Source: Reticulascus tulasneorum (lineage: Eukaryota; Ascomycota; Sordariomycetes; Glomerellales; Reticulascaceae). From it: 64,000 nucleotides of DNA. This document shows, one piece after another, positions 33,133 through 45,400 of the stretch. Location: contig LSAX01000004.1 of NCBI GenBank assembly GCA_001557505.1, positions 2,666,001 to 2,730,000 of the forward strand, written 5' to 3'. Position 1 is the first letter of the stretch. The number at the start of each line of letters is the position of its first letter. Position numbers and translations under genes: made by a program. The notes under the pieces are model-generated. The model was given only the letters and a program-made list of their open reading frames with translations, was not told the DNA's origin and did not search any database.

Positions 33133-35377
33133 ATGGCTCCGGTAAGCTTTTGTCGTTGCCTGCCTGGCCCTCCTTCTGCTTGCCCGTGCGGGATATGCCG
33201 CCCCGCCTCGAACCATGACGACTGACCTTTGCTTTTGCGATGCAGAAAGATAGCAATGGCGACGAAGATAGCCACCATGGTAAGAGAGCTTTGACGACCC
33301 TGTTTATCGTCGCTCCAGATCGCTGACAGCTTGCGCAGGCAAAATCTTCTCGGTATCTGGGTCAGTTTGAAGCTTTTCCGCCCCAGCTGATTTGCATCAC
33401 CCAAAACACCCCTCCGATGACCAACGACGACTAATTGATCTCCAGACCTGTCGTCATTGCCGAGGACATGATAGGTGTTGCTATGTACGAGTTGGTATGC
33501 CACATGCACCTCCCATCGCCCCTGCGGATAGCTATCTGACAGCTCCTAGGTCAAAGTCGGACATGAAAACCTATCCGGCGAAGTCATTCGAATCAACGCC
33601 GATCAAGCTACGATCCAGGTGTACGAGGAGACCGGTACGCCCACGTCATTCCCTAAACATATTCGCGACACACAAAACTGACGGATTGAATTAGCTGGTG
33701 TCAAGGTTGGCGACCCTGTCTTCCGAACTGGAAAACCCCTCTCGGTTGAGCTAGGACCTGGTCTGCTGGAAGGTATCTACGATGGTATCCAAAGACCACT
33801 CGCCCAGATCAGCAAGATAGCAAAGAGCATCTACATCCCTCGTGGAATTGCCCTTCCTGCGTTGGACCGAGAGAAGAAGTGGGAGTTCACCCCCACCGCC
33901 AAAGTTGGCGACCACCTCTCCGGCGGCGACGTCTGGGGAACCGTCTACGAAAACTCGTTCGTCACTGTCCACAGGATCATGTTCCCACCTCGAGCTCGCG
34001 GTACCATCACCAAGATCTCCTCCAAGGGTAAATTCACCGTCGAAGAGAAGCTCCTGGAGGTCGAGTTTGATGGCAAGAAGACCGAATACCCCATGATGCA
34101 AACCTGGCCTGTGCGAGTACCCCGCCCAACGACTGAGAAGCTCTCCGCAAGCGAGCCGTTCATCGTCGGCCAGAGAGTACTGGATGCACTTTTCCCCAGT
34201 GTCCAAGGTGGTACCGTTGCGATTCCTGGCGCTTTTGGCTGTGGCAAGACCGTCATCAGTCAATCTGTGTCCAAATTCTCCAACAGCGACGTCATCGTCT
34301 ATGTCGGCTGCGGCGAGCGTGGAAACGAAATGGCCGAAGTTTTGAAGGACTTCCCGGAGCTGACCATCGAGGTCGACGGCCGCAAAGAGCCTATCATGAA
34401 GCGTACGACCCTCATCGCCAACACTTCCAACATGCCCGTCGCTGCTCGAGAGGCCTCTATCTACACCGGTATCACTGTCGCCGAATACTTCCGCGATCAG
34501 GGCCTGGACGTGGCGATGATGGCTGACTCCACATCCCGATGGGCTGAGGCTCTTCGAGAACTCTCTGGTCGTCTCGGAGAGATGCCCGCTGATCAAGGTT
34601 TCCCCGCCTACCTCGGTGCCAAGCTTGCAAGTTTCTACGAGCGTGCCGGCCGAGTCCAGTCTCTCGGCTCGCCCGATCGTACCGGCAGTGTCAGCATTGT
34701 CGGCGCTGTCAGTCCACCAGGTGGTGATTTCTCCGATCCCGTCACCAGTTCCACCCTCGGAATCGTGCAGGTCTTCTGGGGTCTCGACAAGAAGCTCGCG
34801 CAGCGAAAGCATTTCCCGTCCATCAACACATCCGTCAGCTACAGCAAGTACACCATGGTGTTGGACAAATGGTACGAGAAGGACTACCCCGATTTCCCGA
34901 GATTGCGAGACCGCATCAGGCAGCTTCTCTCCGACTCGGAGGAGCTGGACCAAGTCGTGCAGCTGGTCGGAAAGAGTGCCCTGTCCGATCCAGACAAAAT
35001 CACGTTGGATATGGCGACACTGCTCAAGGAAGATTTCCTGCAGCAGAATGGATATTCCGATTATGATCAGTTCTGCCCTCTCTGGAAGACGGAATGGATG
35101 ATGAAGCTGATGATGGGCTTCCACGACGAGGCGCAGAAGGTTATTGCTCAAGGTCAGAACTGGGGCAAGGTCCGAGAGGCAACATCGGAGTTGCAGAATC
35201 ATTTGCGTCAACTGAAGTTTGAGCTTCCTTCCGAAGGAGAGGACAAGATTGTCAAGAAGGTAAGTTTTCTCTCGTCTTGATACCCTTGTCGAGTCCATCG
35301 GCTGACCGTTTCCTTTGCAGTTCGAGGGCATCTACCAGGAGATGCTGGAGAAGTTTGCTGCCGTTATGGACGAGTAA
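33133..35377 (+). CDS. vma-1: V-type H+-ATPase catalytic subunit A
   Basis: ATP-hydrolysing A subunit of the V1 sector, which acidifies vacuoles. Seven exons: 33133-33141, 33244-33277, 33339-33360, 33446-33494, 33550-33634, 33695-35259 and 35321-35377 (606 aa), all GT-AG and in frame. The first exon encodes only Met-Ala-Pro. Motifs are the beta-barrel [21 protein letters not shown], the P-loop GAFGCGKT at about residues 245-252, the [13 protein letters not shown] arginine/glutamate region, [13 protein letters not shown], the [18 protein letters not shown] loop and [21 protein letters not shown]. The C-terminal domain ends in FAAVMDE. The site before the Cys of GCGERGNE, which carries the VMA intein in some yeasts, is uninterrupted. 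Length fits fungal orthologues (about 605-620 aa). Confidence 0.98.
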
Positions 35378-36051
35378 GTGCTGCAGATTGCTCAGCGGAT
35401 TATCTGCCCGGTTTCTCCTTGCATTGTAGGTAAACTCCTGGGGTTCAATAGAGCTGCTGCTCGGTGTCCTGGGGCATAATGGCACGACTATTTATCCATC
35501 CGTCTATGTTCATAGCTACCTACCAATCCTTATTCTTCACGATGACACTTTGCTGGCCGTATCTCTCTTGCATCCAGGTCCCCGATGCCGATATCTGAGA
35601 AAATGACGTTTGCAAAGTCGATAGGGCCGGCCTGCAACTCCGGCCAAAAGCGTGGACACTATGGCATTGTCAATTGCTTGAATTGGGAGCCTCCATCCAT
35701 GCGCGCCAATAGCAGTGATCATGTGATGCATTGTTCCATTGATTGTCATGTATGGAGAGAAACTAATTCTTAATTCATTTACGTCATCATGAGCCAACTC
35801 TACCAGATACAGTTCTTGAGTCTATCTTGTATGTAGGCTGACACCGCTGACTGTTCAGACTCTCCCGCATTAATAGGGCTAGCCTTCATCTTTGCTATCC
35901 TTGTGGAGACAGCACGCAGATCTCATACGAGTGGTCCAAAATAATTGGCTTATCTCGTTCAATCTTGGCTCAAAACATGGGATCGGATCCTTCCCGGAAT
36001 ACGCGTATATGTTGATATACAACCAACCAACCCCCTCGGCGAAACCCAAAT
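35378..36051. other. Convergent intergenic region
   Basis: 3' flanks of the V-ATPase subunit A gene (+) and the aminotransferase gene (-). Nothing else was recognised. Confidence 0.5.
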
Positions 36052-38140
36052 CTAACATCCCACCCAGGTCGACAGGTTGCCCATCCCCTCCACGGGCTCC
36101 GCCGTCTCCGCGGCGTCCAGACGGGCGACCAGGTCCTCGATCTCCTCGACGTCCTTGATGCGCCAGAACTTTTGCACGGCGGCCACGAACCGCTCGGAGC
36201 ACCGCTCGATGTTCTCGTCGCTCTCGGCGGCGAAGCACAGCCGGAAGTAGGCCCAGCCGCGCGTGACGCGGACGGCTTCCGTGGCACTGAAGAGCAGGCC
36301 CGGGGCGACGACGATGAGGTTCGGCTTGAGGGAGCAGAAGATCATGAGGGCGGTGGAGAGCTTCACGCCGTCGATGAGCGGGAGGGTCTTGCCGGGGGCC
36401 AACCACAGGGGGTGCGCCTCGAAGTTCATGCGCAGCCAGAGGAACATGCCGCCGCGGGGCCAGTCGAAGGAGAAGAGCTGGGTCTTGGTGATGACGCCCC
36501 ACTCCTGGTCGGCGGGGCGGACGGGCGTCGACTGCTTGAGCTGCACGCTGCCCTCGTCGAGGATGGTGGACATGCGGTTCATGCGGTGCTCGTACTCGCC
36601 GCGCAGGCCGGCCAGCCAGCGCACCCAGCCCGAGAGCTGCCAGCCGGTGAAGGTCAACTGAGCGGATGGAGAGAGGGAGCGGAAGGTGGAGGTTGCGAGC
36701 GGGGGCTGTGCACCCATTATGACCTCGGCGACCATGGATTGGACGAAGCCTGAGGGTTGTTGGGTGCTCGTCTCGGTGATGCTGCGCGCGGTGTTAGTGA
36801 GTCCTTCAGTTTGGGGTAGAGAGAAAAAGAGGGAATGGCAGGGCATGCTTACCGCATGATTCGCTCAACCAGGGCGGGTTGGGCTGTGATCCAGCCTAGA
36901 CGGCAGCCGGGCGCAATGGTCTTGGAGAAGGTGTCGAGACGAATGACGCGGCCGTCGGTATCGATGCTGAGGTATGACGGCGTGAGGGAATCGATGAAGG
37001 GGAAGCCGGACGACTTTGGCGGCTTGTACGCGGACCGGACCTTGGCCGGCTGGTTCCGCGAGATGGCCTCCTCGATGTCGGCGGAGGGGTACTGGAGATA
37101 CCAGTACGGGTCATCCTCGACGATGATGACGTCGTACTCGCTGCAGAGGGCGTAAATCTCCCTCCTTCGTTCGACCGAGAGGACGCCGCTCGTGGGGTTG
37201 TGGCCCATGCTGGATCACCAAATAGTCAGCGTTACCGCCGTTTCACACAGACGAAAGGAAGTAGAACTCACGTCACAGTGTACATCAAGCGCGGCCGCTT
37301 GCCGAGCGACTCATCCCAGTTCGCCAAGACATCCTCCAGCCCGCCGGGGCCCGAAGCGAGCATGCCCTCGTCGTCGATCTCGACGGGGCATATGTGCATC
37401 CCCTTGGCCGCCACCTGCGTCAGGACATTGCCATACATGAACACCTCACACAGCAGGCCCTCCCTCTGGGTGGGGTCTCCTTGCGAGGGCGTCCACGCAT
37501 TCACCACCAGCTCCAGCGACTTGGACATGCCGTCGGTCGAGCCGCATGTCAGGATGACCTCGGGCCCGCCCGCATACGGCACGTTAGGGTGCAGGACCTC
37601 GCGCGAGAACTGGCGGATGAAGCTGCGCAGCGGCGGGTAGCCCTCGGCGGTGCCGTACTGCAGGGCGCTGGAGAGATCGATCTTCTGGAGCGGATCTGCC
37701 TGCGTGATCTGCTTGGGCACCGTGACGTGGCTCGCGGCCCGGACGTCTCCGAGGGCGGCATTCGCCATGCGGGCCGTGACGGCCTCGATGCCGGGCTGGT
37801 TGGGCGTCGGGTTCCATCGTTCGGGCTTCGCGGCCTGGGCCTCAAGGGTGTCGAATGGGAAGTACTGCACATTGGGGAGACCTGAATGAGGCGGAAGGGG
37901 TGGTCAGCGGCGATTGACACGGGCACGCGCGAATTCAAGGTGCTTATGCAGCCTCCGGCTTCACCGGGCCGAGGGCAGGTATATAAAGAGCCGCTTACCT
38001 CCCGCAAGGTTCCCGATTCCCGGGATCTGGAAATACTTGTAGAAACCCTTCATCTGACTCGCGATGCGCTGCTTCGTCACTTCGGAGAAGTGGTGGCTCA
38101 GGTCGAGCGGCGGCGATTTCGCCATCGATGATGTGTCCAT
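36052..38140 (-). CDS. Fold-type I PLP aminotransferase, aromatic/alpha-aminoadipate (Aro8) type
   Basis: Pyridoxal-phosphate enzyme of aminotransferase class I/II, in the branch that includes Aro8 and kynurenine/aminoadipate aminotransferases. In transcription order the exons are 38140-37999, 37881-37272, 37209-36853 and 36781-36052 (612 aa). All introns are GT-AG and in frame. Motifs are LQYGTAEGYPPLRSFIRQF, LTCGSTDGMSKSLELVVN, MYTVTMGHNPTSGVLS (Asn-Pro region), IIVEDDPYWYLQY (PLP-binding Asp and Tyr), and LDTFSKTIAPGCRLGW with the Schiff-base lysine at about residue 347. The C-terminal domain has GGMFLWLRM and VRVTRGWAYFRLCFA (substrate-carboxylate Arg). The start is in good context (CGACCATGG). 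Substrate is uncertain: Aro8-like enzymes act on aromatic amino acids and 2-aminoadipate. At 612 aa it is longer than yeast Aro8 (500 aa), because of inserted segments. Confidence 0.9.
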
Positions 38141-39434
38141 GGTCGCGATCGCGGGGGGGCTTATCGAATTGGCGGGCACTTGGGGGAATAGGTAGGCTAC
38201 CTGAGTTGTAGGTACCGTTTGTGTGTGTTTGTGTGTCTGAAACTGACCCAGCAGCTCTACCAGAAGAATGGGAATCTCGATTTCGGAAAACGGGGCAGAA
38301 TGTTGGAAGCTCGACTGTTTGAATTGACGACAGCGGAAGAATAATTGGATGCGAGACGATCGAAGATGCAATGGTTCACCAAAATTTGTTTCACAGATTA
38401 CAAATCCGGCATGGGACAGCTTGAACCCCTCCTTCCTGCTCGTCACTATCTTTCAATGACTAGCTATGTACATGACCAGAGGGCGTCCGGAGTCCCGAAC
38501 TCGATAAGGAAGCTACTGCGACTGTAATGGGGGCCATTCTTCGATAAGGAATCTTGGTTGGATCCAATGGGAGTGAGAACAGTATCGATGCTGCAGAACG
38601 CAAAAGCAATGCCGGGCGGGCTCGCTGCCTGGTGGCGGCGGGGGGCCCCCCATGGATTGAGCCTAACCCGACACGGTAACTGATGTATGTAGGGTTCCTT
38701 TATCGATGGGACGCCGACACGACAGGAAACCCGCTTCATTCGGGGAAGGGCGGCGACAGACCATGAACGTCGGTCTTTGTGTCCAAAGAGGCGAAGCATC
38801 CTCCATCTAATCTGATCGTTCTTCGCCCACTTCTAATATGTAGGTATGGGAGATGCGAGGCAACGACAAAATTATCATTGAAGTATGAAGAGGCGATCGA
38901 TACCATATGGTCTAGGAACGAAGTATTGGCCAAAACCAGACATGACATACATTTCGCATTGCTGCTATTGCCTACCTTCCCCAGTTAGAGGTGTCGATGG
39001 AATGAATGAATACAGTTATCCTCATATCAACATCAATTCACAAGATTTGCACGCATGTCAAGTAGATAAATGACCCTGATTCAATACTCGATGTAGTACC
39101 ACTCAGGCACCAACTATCCTCAACCATACACAGCAGGTAGCTAATCGTACGTGCTTAGAATTACAAGGCTATTATGATGCGCAACAAAACGCCTTCAAGG
39201 CTTGACCCCCATCCATGATCCGGCTCTGCCATGCCAGCTTGTCTTGCCAGCCGGTCTCGTTCCAATACCTAACGCCATGCTCGTATCTCCACAAAACAAA
39301 ACAAAACAACATTGTCCTCCTCCATCTCTACTCTTTGGCTCCCGTTTTGGTCTTTGATATAATCATCAAATGTACCCATGCTCCATCCATTCCATTCCAG
39401 TCCAGCCCATTCCATTCATCCATCCGTCTTTCCT
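38141..39434. other. Intergenic region between the aminotransferase promoter and the TRA1 3' end
   Basis: About 1.3 kb, with a GT-rich stretch at about 38218-38238 and a CCATTCC/CATCC-rich stretch before the TRA1 stop. No coding or RNA gene was recognised. Confidence 0.5.
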
Positions 39435-42400
39435 TTACAAGTATGGCATCCAAAGCGCGTCGCACTGCGCCAAGTTCATTGGGTTGACGCTCTTGGCAAC
39501 CAAGTCAATCACCGTCTGGTTGGCTGGCAAGTTGCCAACCGGGCTCTGCGCAAGGCTGACCGCCCTCTTGACAATAGCATCGATGTTCACCTGCACCGAC
39601 TCGCGGAGCTGGTTCTCCGTCATCTGTACCGCCCTGTGCGAGCTGGTGAACCAGAAGATCATCTCGTCTCGCACGAACAGTGTGAGCGCGTGCTCCAGCT
39701 CGAACTCTGGCTGGGTGAGGCAGCGGGCGATGGCCATGATGGCGCAGCTGAAGATCCCCTCCGTCGCCAACGGTCCCATGAGTGTCTGGAGGTTGGGGGT
39801 GAGTCTGAACGGCACCGGCTCCGGGTTGTGGAAGAAGGGCTTCGCTGCGCTCATGTAAGACATGAGTTCCGAGCCCCAGATGTTGCCTGACCCGCGTGCG
39901 ATGTTGATCTTCTGCGGGTACCGATTGTGCATGTACAGAATATACGTCATGAAGGTGAGCGCAGCCATTTGATACGAGAACTGTCGTCGGAATAGCCAGA
40001 AGTCTGTGAAGTCTGGGAATGCTTGCTGGAAGTACTCCAGCGCAAGAGTATGCGGAACCCATTTCTCCTGGATAGCATTGAATACCTCCAACCGGGCAGT
40101 GGCGCTTTGCTCAGCATGCTTCTGTTCCGATGGGTTAGCTCCTGTGTCGTCCAAGCCTGGCTGCTCGATGCTTACCGAATTCTTGGTGTCGAGGACACCG
40201 CGAAGTTTTTCCATAGTGAACAGTACCGGGTCGTCTTTGGACATGCCCTGACGTCGGCAGTAGTCCTCGTATACCCCCTGAAGAGTAATGTATGATGTGT
40301 CCTCTTGCACGATCCGGATATGAGGCGCAAGAGGAACCATCAACGGGAGTGTGAACTGAAGATCGCGACGCCGGCTCTCTTTCCGTCTGCTCAACGTCTG
40401 GTTCAGATGTCTGAACAGTTGCAAAATACGCTCCTCTCGTCGGCAGTGTCTAGCAGCTGGGTGCTGGACGGCCCAGGAATGAACGCTTCCGTCATGCCCA
40501 CGGATCTTCAGACGACGGTAAGAGGCGCTGATCGACCGCACAAGATCCACATTGGGAAGGAAGCGATCGATGCGGATGAAGTCCTGGTTCTTGTCCTTGT
40601 GCTGCAAGTATTGCCCTGGAACCTCGACGTCATCGAACTTTTGGTAGCGGAATTCGCTGAGGTGCGGCGAGAATGTTTCTAGTGAGACCCGAGTTGACCT
40701 ACGATCCAGCTTCTCCTCGAACTTGTTTCTCCAGCGTCGAAGCTTGTGGATGTACTCGTACATGGTCGGCTTGACATCCACAAAGTCGGCCTCGAATGAC
40801 TTTTTGATGTGAGCCGGCAATATCGTCTCAGCAAACCTGGTGATGTTGGTCTCCGTGGCCGAAGGTAGCTTGACATCCTTGGCGAACGAGGATGGCATGC
40901 GACTGACATATGCAAGTGCATCGTTCAGAAGAGCAACGATTAGGCGGTACGCATCCTCGTCTGGCGGGCACTTGAAGTGTTTTTGGATCTGGTCCACCAT
41001 CGTCTCCATCGACAAAGCCAGGAGTGGGAAAGCGGTCTTCAGAGCACTCATAATCTCTTCGGTAAGCTCCCATGGTGGCTTCTTCTGACCCGCGCCATCG
41101 GTGGCATTGCCATTGACCGGAGGAACTGACGATGCGGCGTTTGCATCATTGCCCTCGGTCTTAACAGGAACAGATGAGTCGCCGTTGGCAGTGCCTGGTC
41201 TCGAGCTTGAAGCATTGGCGCCGCTGACAGTCTCCGATTTTGCCAGTTGAGGAGATGCGCTTGCCTTGCTATTGGATGTTATGGACTGTGCTCGTTGGCG
41301 AGCCTGCTTTTCCTTTGCTTCTTGGTTCTTCTTGATGACCAGCATGTCTTCTCTGTTGGTTCGGAGCTGGAAGTAGAGCGCTTGAGGATACGATCGGGCA
41401 ATCTTGATGAGAATCTGGTGGACCCTAGGAGCCTCCTTGTGGCCAAGACCAGTGAGAAGCTGTGGGATAAAGGTGATCCACCACCAGACCGGAGTTTCAC
41501 CCTTGAAGTCATCAAATCCTGCAGCGATTGTTCCACTCGCGTCATCCAAGCTGAGGAGCCATAGAATTCGGGAGATAAGCTTTCGCGACTTGTGGCTTTT
41601 GTAACTGCCAGCTGCTTGCAAGTAGGAAGTCAATGCTTGTCTTGCTGAGTTGAGATCCATCGGATCTTCCTTGAACTTGCGATCATTGAAGTAGCCCCAC
41701 TCGGCCCAAGCTTTCGCAGCCGTGATATCGAAGTACAGCGCAGTTCCATATGCCGAATCTGCTTCTTCCTTTTGCTTGAGTTTCTCCAAGAACATTCCCT
41801 TCAGAGTGTAGAACTCTGCTTTCTGAGGAGGACTGAAGTAATTGAGATTGGTATTGTTAATAACATCCAATCCACTGCTGAGCTCCTCGGGATTCTCGTA
41901 GTGGCACTTGGCCTGTTCCCGTAGTTTCAAGAACGCTTCTTGGATTTCGATATTTGGGAGAGTGTAGATGCGGCTTAACTGACTGATGCATACTTCCGGT
42001 AGGCTGTGCTTGCGAGCAACATGAGCGAAGCGATTGATGATCCAGGCTGTCTCGTGGTAGCCACGATAGGCGAAGGATGCGCCGCTTGCATTCGGTCCGC
42101 CACCTTGGGGCAGTAGCTGAAGGTAGGTCTGGTTGATGAGCCCGAAGATATGTTGCCTCCAAGTTACCAGGTCTTGCCATGCGGTGATATCGTCCCACAC
42201 GTTGGGCAGGCGATCGCGCCAGGCCCCCAGAAGCAGCTTCAGCTCGCCCGACTTGACGTCCAAGTTCGACTGGTTTGTACTTGCCAGGCTGTTACAGATG
42301 ACACTGGCGTCGTGCAGTTCGACGAGCTGCTGGAAGTTTTGCAACAGCGGTATGTGAGCCCTGGTGAGCCTCTCGGGGAGTTGGTGCCATTTCCTGATTG

Positions 42401-45400
42401 ATAGCTGGATCGCTTCGTCGCAAGACTTGGCGAATTCTTGAGGCGTCTCCTGCTTGTTATAGAATTTCAGCAGTGACATAAATGCTTGGAAGAATGCTCG
42501 GCGCGGTGTAGGAGCGTCCATAACGCCCTTGATTAGGTTGTCTAAAGCCTCCCGATGTTCTTGAGCTTGCCACATCTCGGTATTCCTCCAAGCACATTCA
42601 AGCAACAAGTCCTGGAAGTTCTCGTGTTTGGCGAAGTCTTGGAGAATCTCCCATTGCTGCAGCTTCTGGGCGCAAAGAACCCAGTGGTCCTCCCAAAGCA
42701 TGTACTCTCCTTGGGAAAATGGAATGACGCCAGTCCGAGCTTTGATCTGAGCAGCCTCGTACATCTTTTGTGCCTTATCCCACATGCCATTCTGCTCATA
42801 TGACAGTGCTGCATTGGTTTCAACGAACTGGCAGCGTCTACGCCAGGTGCCATAGAAAAGATCATCCTCCTGTAACGAGGCGTACAATTCCACCAGAGCA
42901 TCCAAGTTGCTTTCACGAACATTGGCAGATTCGATCTCTGGCTTAATGGCAGCGTTTTCGAGTTGTACGAGTGCCGTATACCAGGCACCGTAAGTCTTAG
43001 CCTCATACTTGAGAACATGCGGTGGGATCTTGCACTCTGGCCAAGCTTTGGCAGCGCCTTCAAGAAGAGACTGGACAACGTTCGGTCGCTTGTCGATCTG
43101 GCGACTGTGGTAGTCTTTGGTCAAAAGTACTACCATACCGCGCTCCAAATCGGTTCGCTCTTCCTTCGCAGTTGCTACCCAGTAGATGGGATACAATGCC
43201 ACCCAAAGCTGGTGAGCCAGGTCTGAGTCCACATGCTGAAGCTGTGTCAAGGGTTCAATGAGGTCCTTGACCTTCACATCGCTGACTTCAATCATGAACC
43301 GGCGATGATTAGACATGAATGCTTCGTATCGATCATCTGATATGCTGGACGCCTCTCTGTTATCTTTCGCATGGATCATGAACAGTTGGCTCGCAGGCAG
43401 AGTTCTGAAGTCATCTTGATGCAGCTGAGCGGCAGCATTCATTTCGACCGCGCCCAGTAGTAGTTGGGATGCCTGCGCTAACCAGTAGCTGTCTGCTAGG
43501 GTGTCCCAATTCTGAGATGTCAGGACGTACGACAGACGAGCACTAGCTGTCTTGGAGAGACTCTTATCGAAAATCGCCATGAAGCGATTACGCATATCAA
43601 CATCCTGGGCGCGGGTGCCGATGAGGAACGCATGCTCCATACGCACAGTCAGCTCTGTCCGCGTGATTTTGGGATCCTCGTAGATGCGAATGACGAGTTC
43701 GAGGAACTTGGCCAGCATAGTCGGGTCCTGTCTGTGCTCGAACGACAGCATCTTATGAAGAACAGCCGTCTTTTCCTTGAGCGTCGGCCAGGTCCCTTCG
43801 GATCGGAAAACCCATCCTTCCACCATGTTCAAAATCTCTTCGCATAGTGGAATGTGCATGGACTTCTCGACAAGCGTAGCGAGCACACTGAGGAAAGGTC
43901 GTCGATTGTCTCCAAGAACCTCCATTCTCAAGGCCACAACTTGGATGGCCTTCAACATGAGTGTTGTTGAGATTTCCAGCTCATAGTTCGACATCTCCCC
44001 AGTCGGCGCGTTGGGATCTTGTGCTCTTGGCACGAGACCGGCTTGATGATTCGCTACAGCGGTGTAGTGCTGCACATGCTCTCGCGCCAGCTTGCTCTGA
44101 AGAGCTTTCATCAGGATGGGTATATGCTGGTCGATGATGGTTGCCTTTCGATGTCCCAACGACCAAAGAATGTTGACACCAGAGGCATAGTTGCCAGCAG
44201 CCATGGCCTCCCCGGCGATGGTCGACAACGACTGCATGATCTCGGAAGTTTGAACTTCAGGCTCTCCTTCCGCATCGGCATCCTCCATTGGAACATCCTC
44301 GGGAACCGCATCGAGGACGCGCTTGACGGTTGCCTTTATTTCTCGGCCGTCGTCGCATTTCTTGTCTGCTAGATGGAGACAATCTTGGAGCTCCGGGTTC
44401 TCGCTCTTTAAGCATTTCTCCATGACTTTTTGCACTGCGGTGATGTTCTTTTGGACCCAGTCATCCGACTTGAAGTTCAGGATAATGCGCACAACTTGAA
44501 GGGTATTGATAATGTTGGTAATGAACTTCTCGTCGTATTTCTCTTTGTCAGATGGATCGGCAGTAAGTATGGCCTGAGTCTTGTCGCTAGCCAGAACGAC
44601 GTCTGTGACGTTCGGGAAAAGATCGACATCCAAGTCACCCCAGTATTGAGGCTGCAGAAGGTTGTATAGCAAGGCCATCGCCTTCTTGCACAACTCTGTT
44701 GACGCAGGCGGCAGAGACGGACCAGTCGAGAGAGATGTATCTCTTGCCTTGGTGGATGGGAGGCGGTATCGCTCGTTGAGTTGGGCTATGAACTCCACAA
44801 GGTACTTGACCATCTTTTGGCGACCGATTGGAGGTATCAAGTATTCAGCTCTTTCGGGATGAGCTTGTCTAGCTGCGGGCGGAGACGACATGGGCTGATC
44901 CCCATCCAATTTCCGTTTCTTGGAGTTCGGAGATTCAGACAAAGAACGTGACACAGCATCGCCTTTGCCTTCAACCCGTCTCTGTTCCCAAAGCCAGATC
45001 AACCACATCATATTGAGAGCGAGCTTTTTACTCTCGTTGGAAGGATTGGGAGGCGCGGCAACTTTTCTCAGTGATGTGACAATAAGCATGGCGTATTTGT
45101 CTCTGGACTCGTAGAACAGATCCGGATGCCTGACCAAGAAATGAAAGATACTGGTCATCTGTTGCACGTTCTGACCCTCATCGGCAAGTATCCTTCTCGG
45201 CGCCACGGCCCACGCAGCGTTGCGATCGTTCGGTGCCGTGCCCAGCCGTTTTGGAAGAACTGGCGCGACCAGCTCCAAGGCCTGTGTTACCAAAGCTCTG
45301 CCTTCGTTTTGGTTCGTCTTGAGCAACGAAAGGTAGACCTGAGTGACGATCTTGACAGGCGTCTCATACAGGGCTATGAAGTATCCTATGACAACATATG

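Noticed and set aside
32552..33256. 234-codon minus-strand open frame before the V-ATPase gene
   Set aside because: It overlaps the leader and first exon of V-ATPase subunit A, has no recognisable domain, and its composition fits a shadow frame.
33751..35331. 526-codon open frame on the minus strand across V-ATPase subunit A
   Set aside because: It lies wholly antisense to a highly conserved gene with strong codon bias, which suppresses stops in the opposite frame. It shows no recognisable domain.
36172..36753. Plus-strand open frames antisense to the aminotransferase
   Set aside because: GC-rich shadow frames of a conserved enzyme, with composition typical of reverse-frame artefacts.
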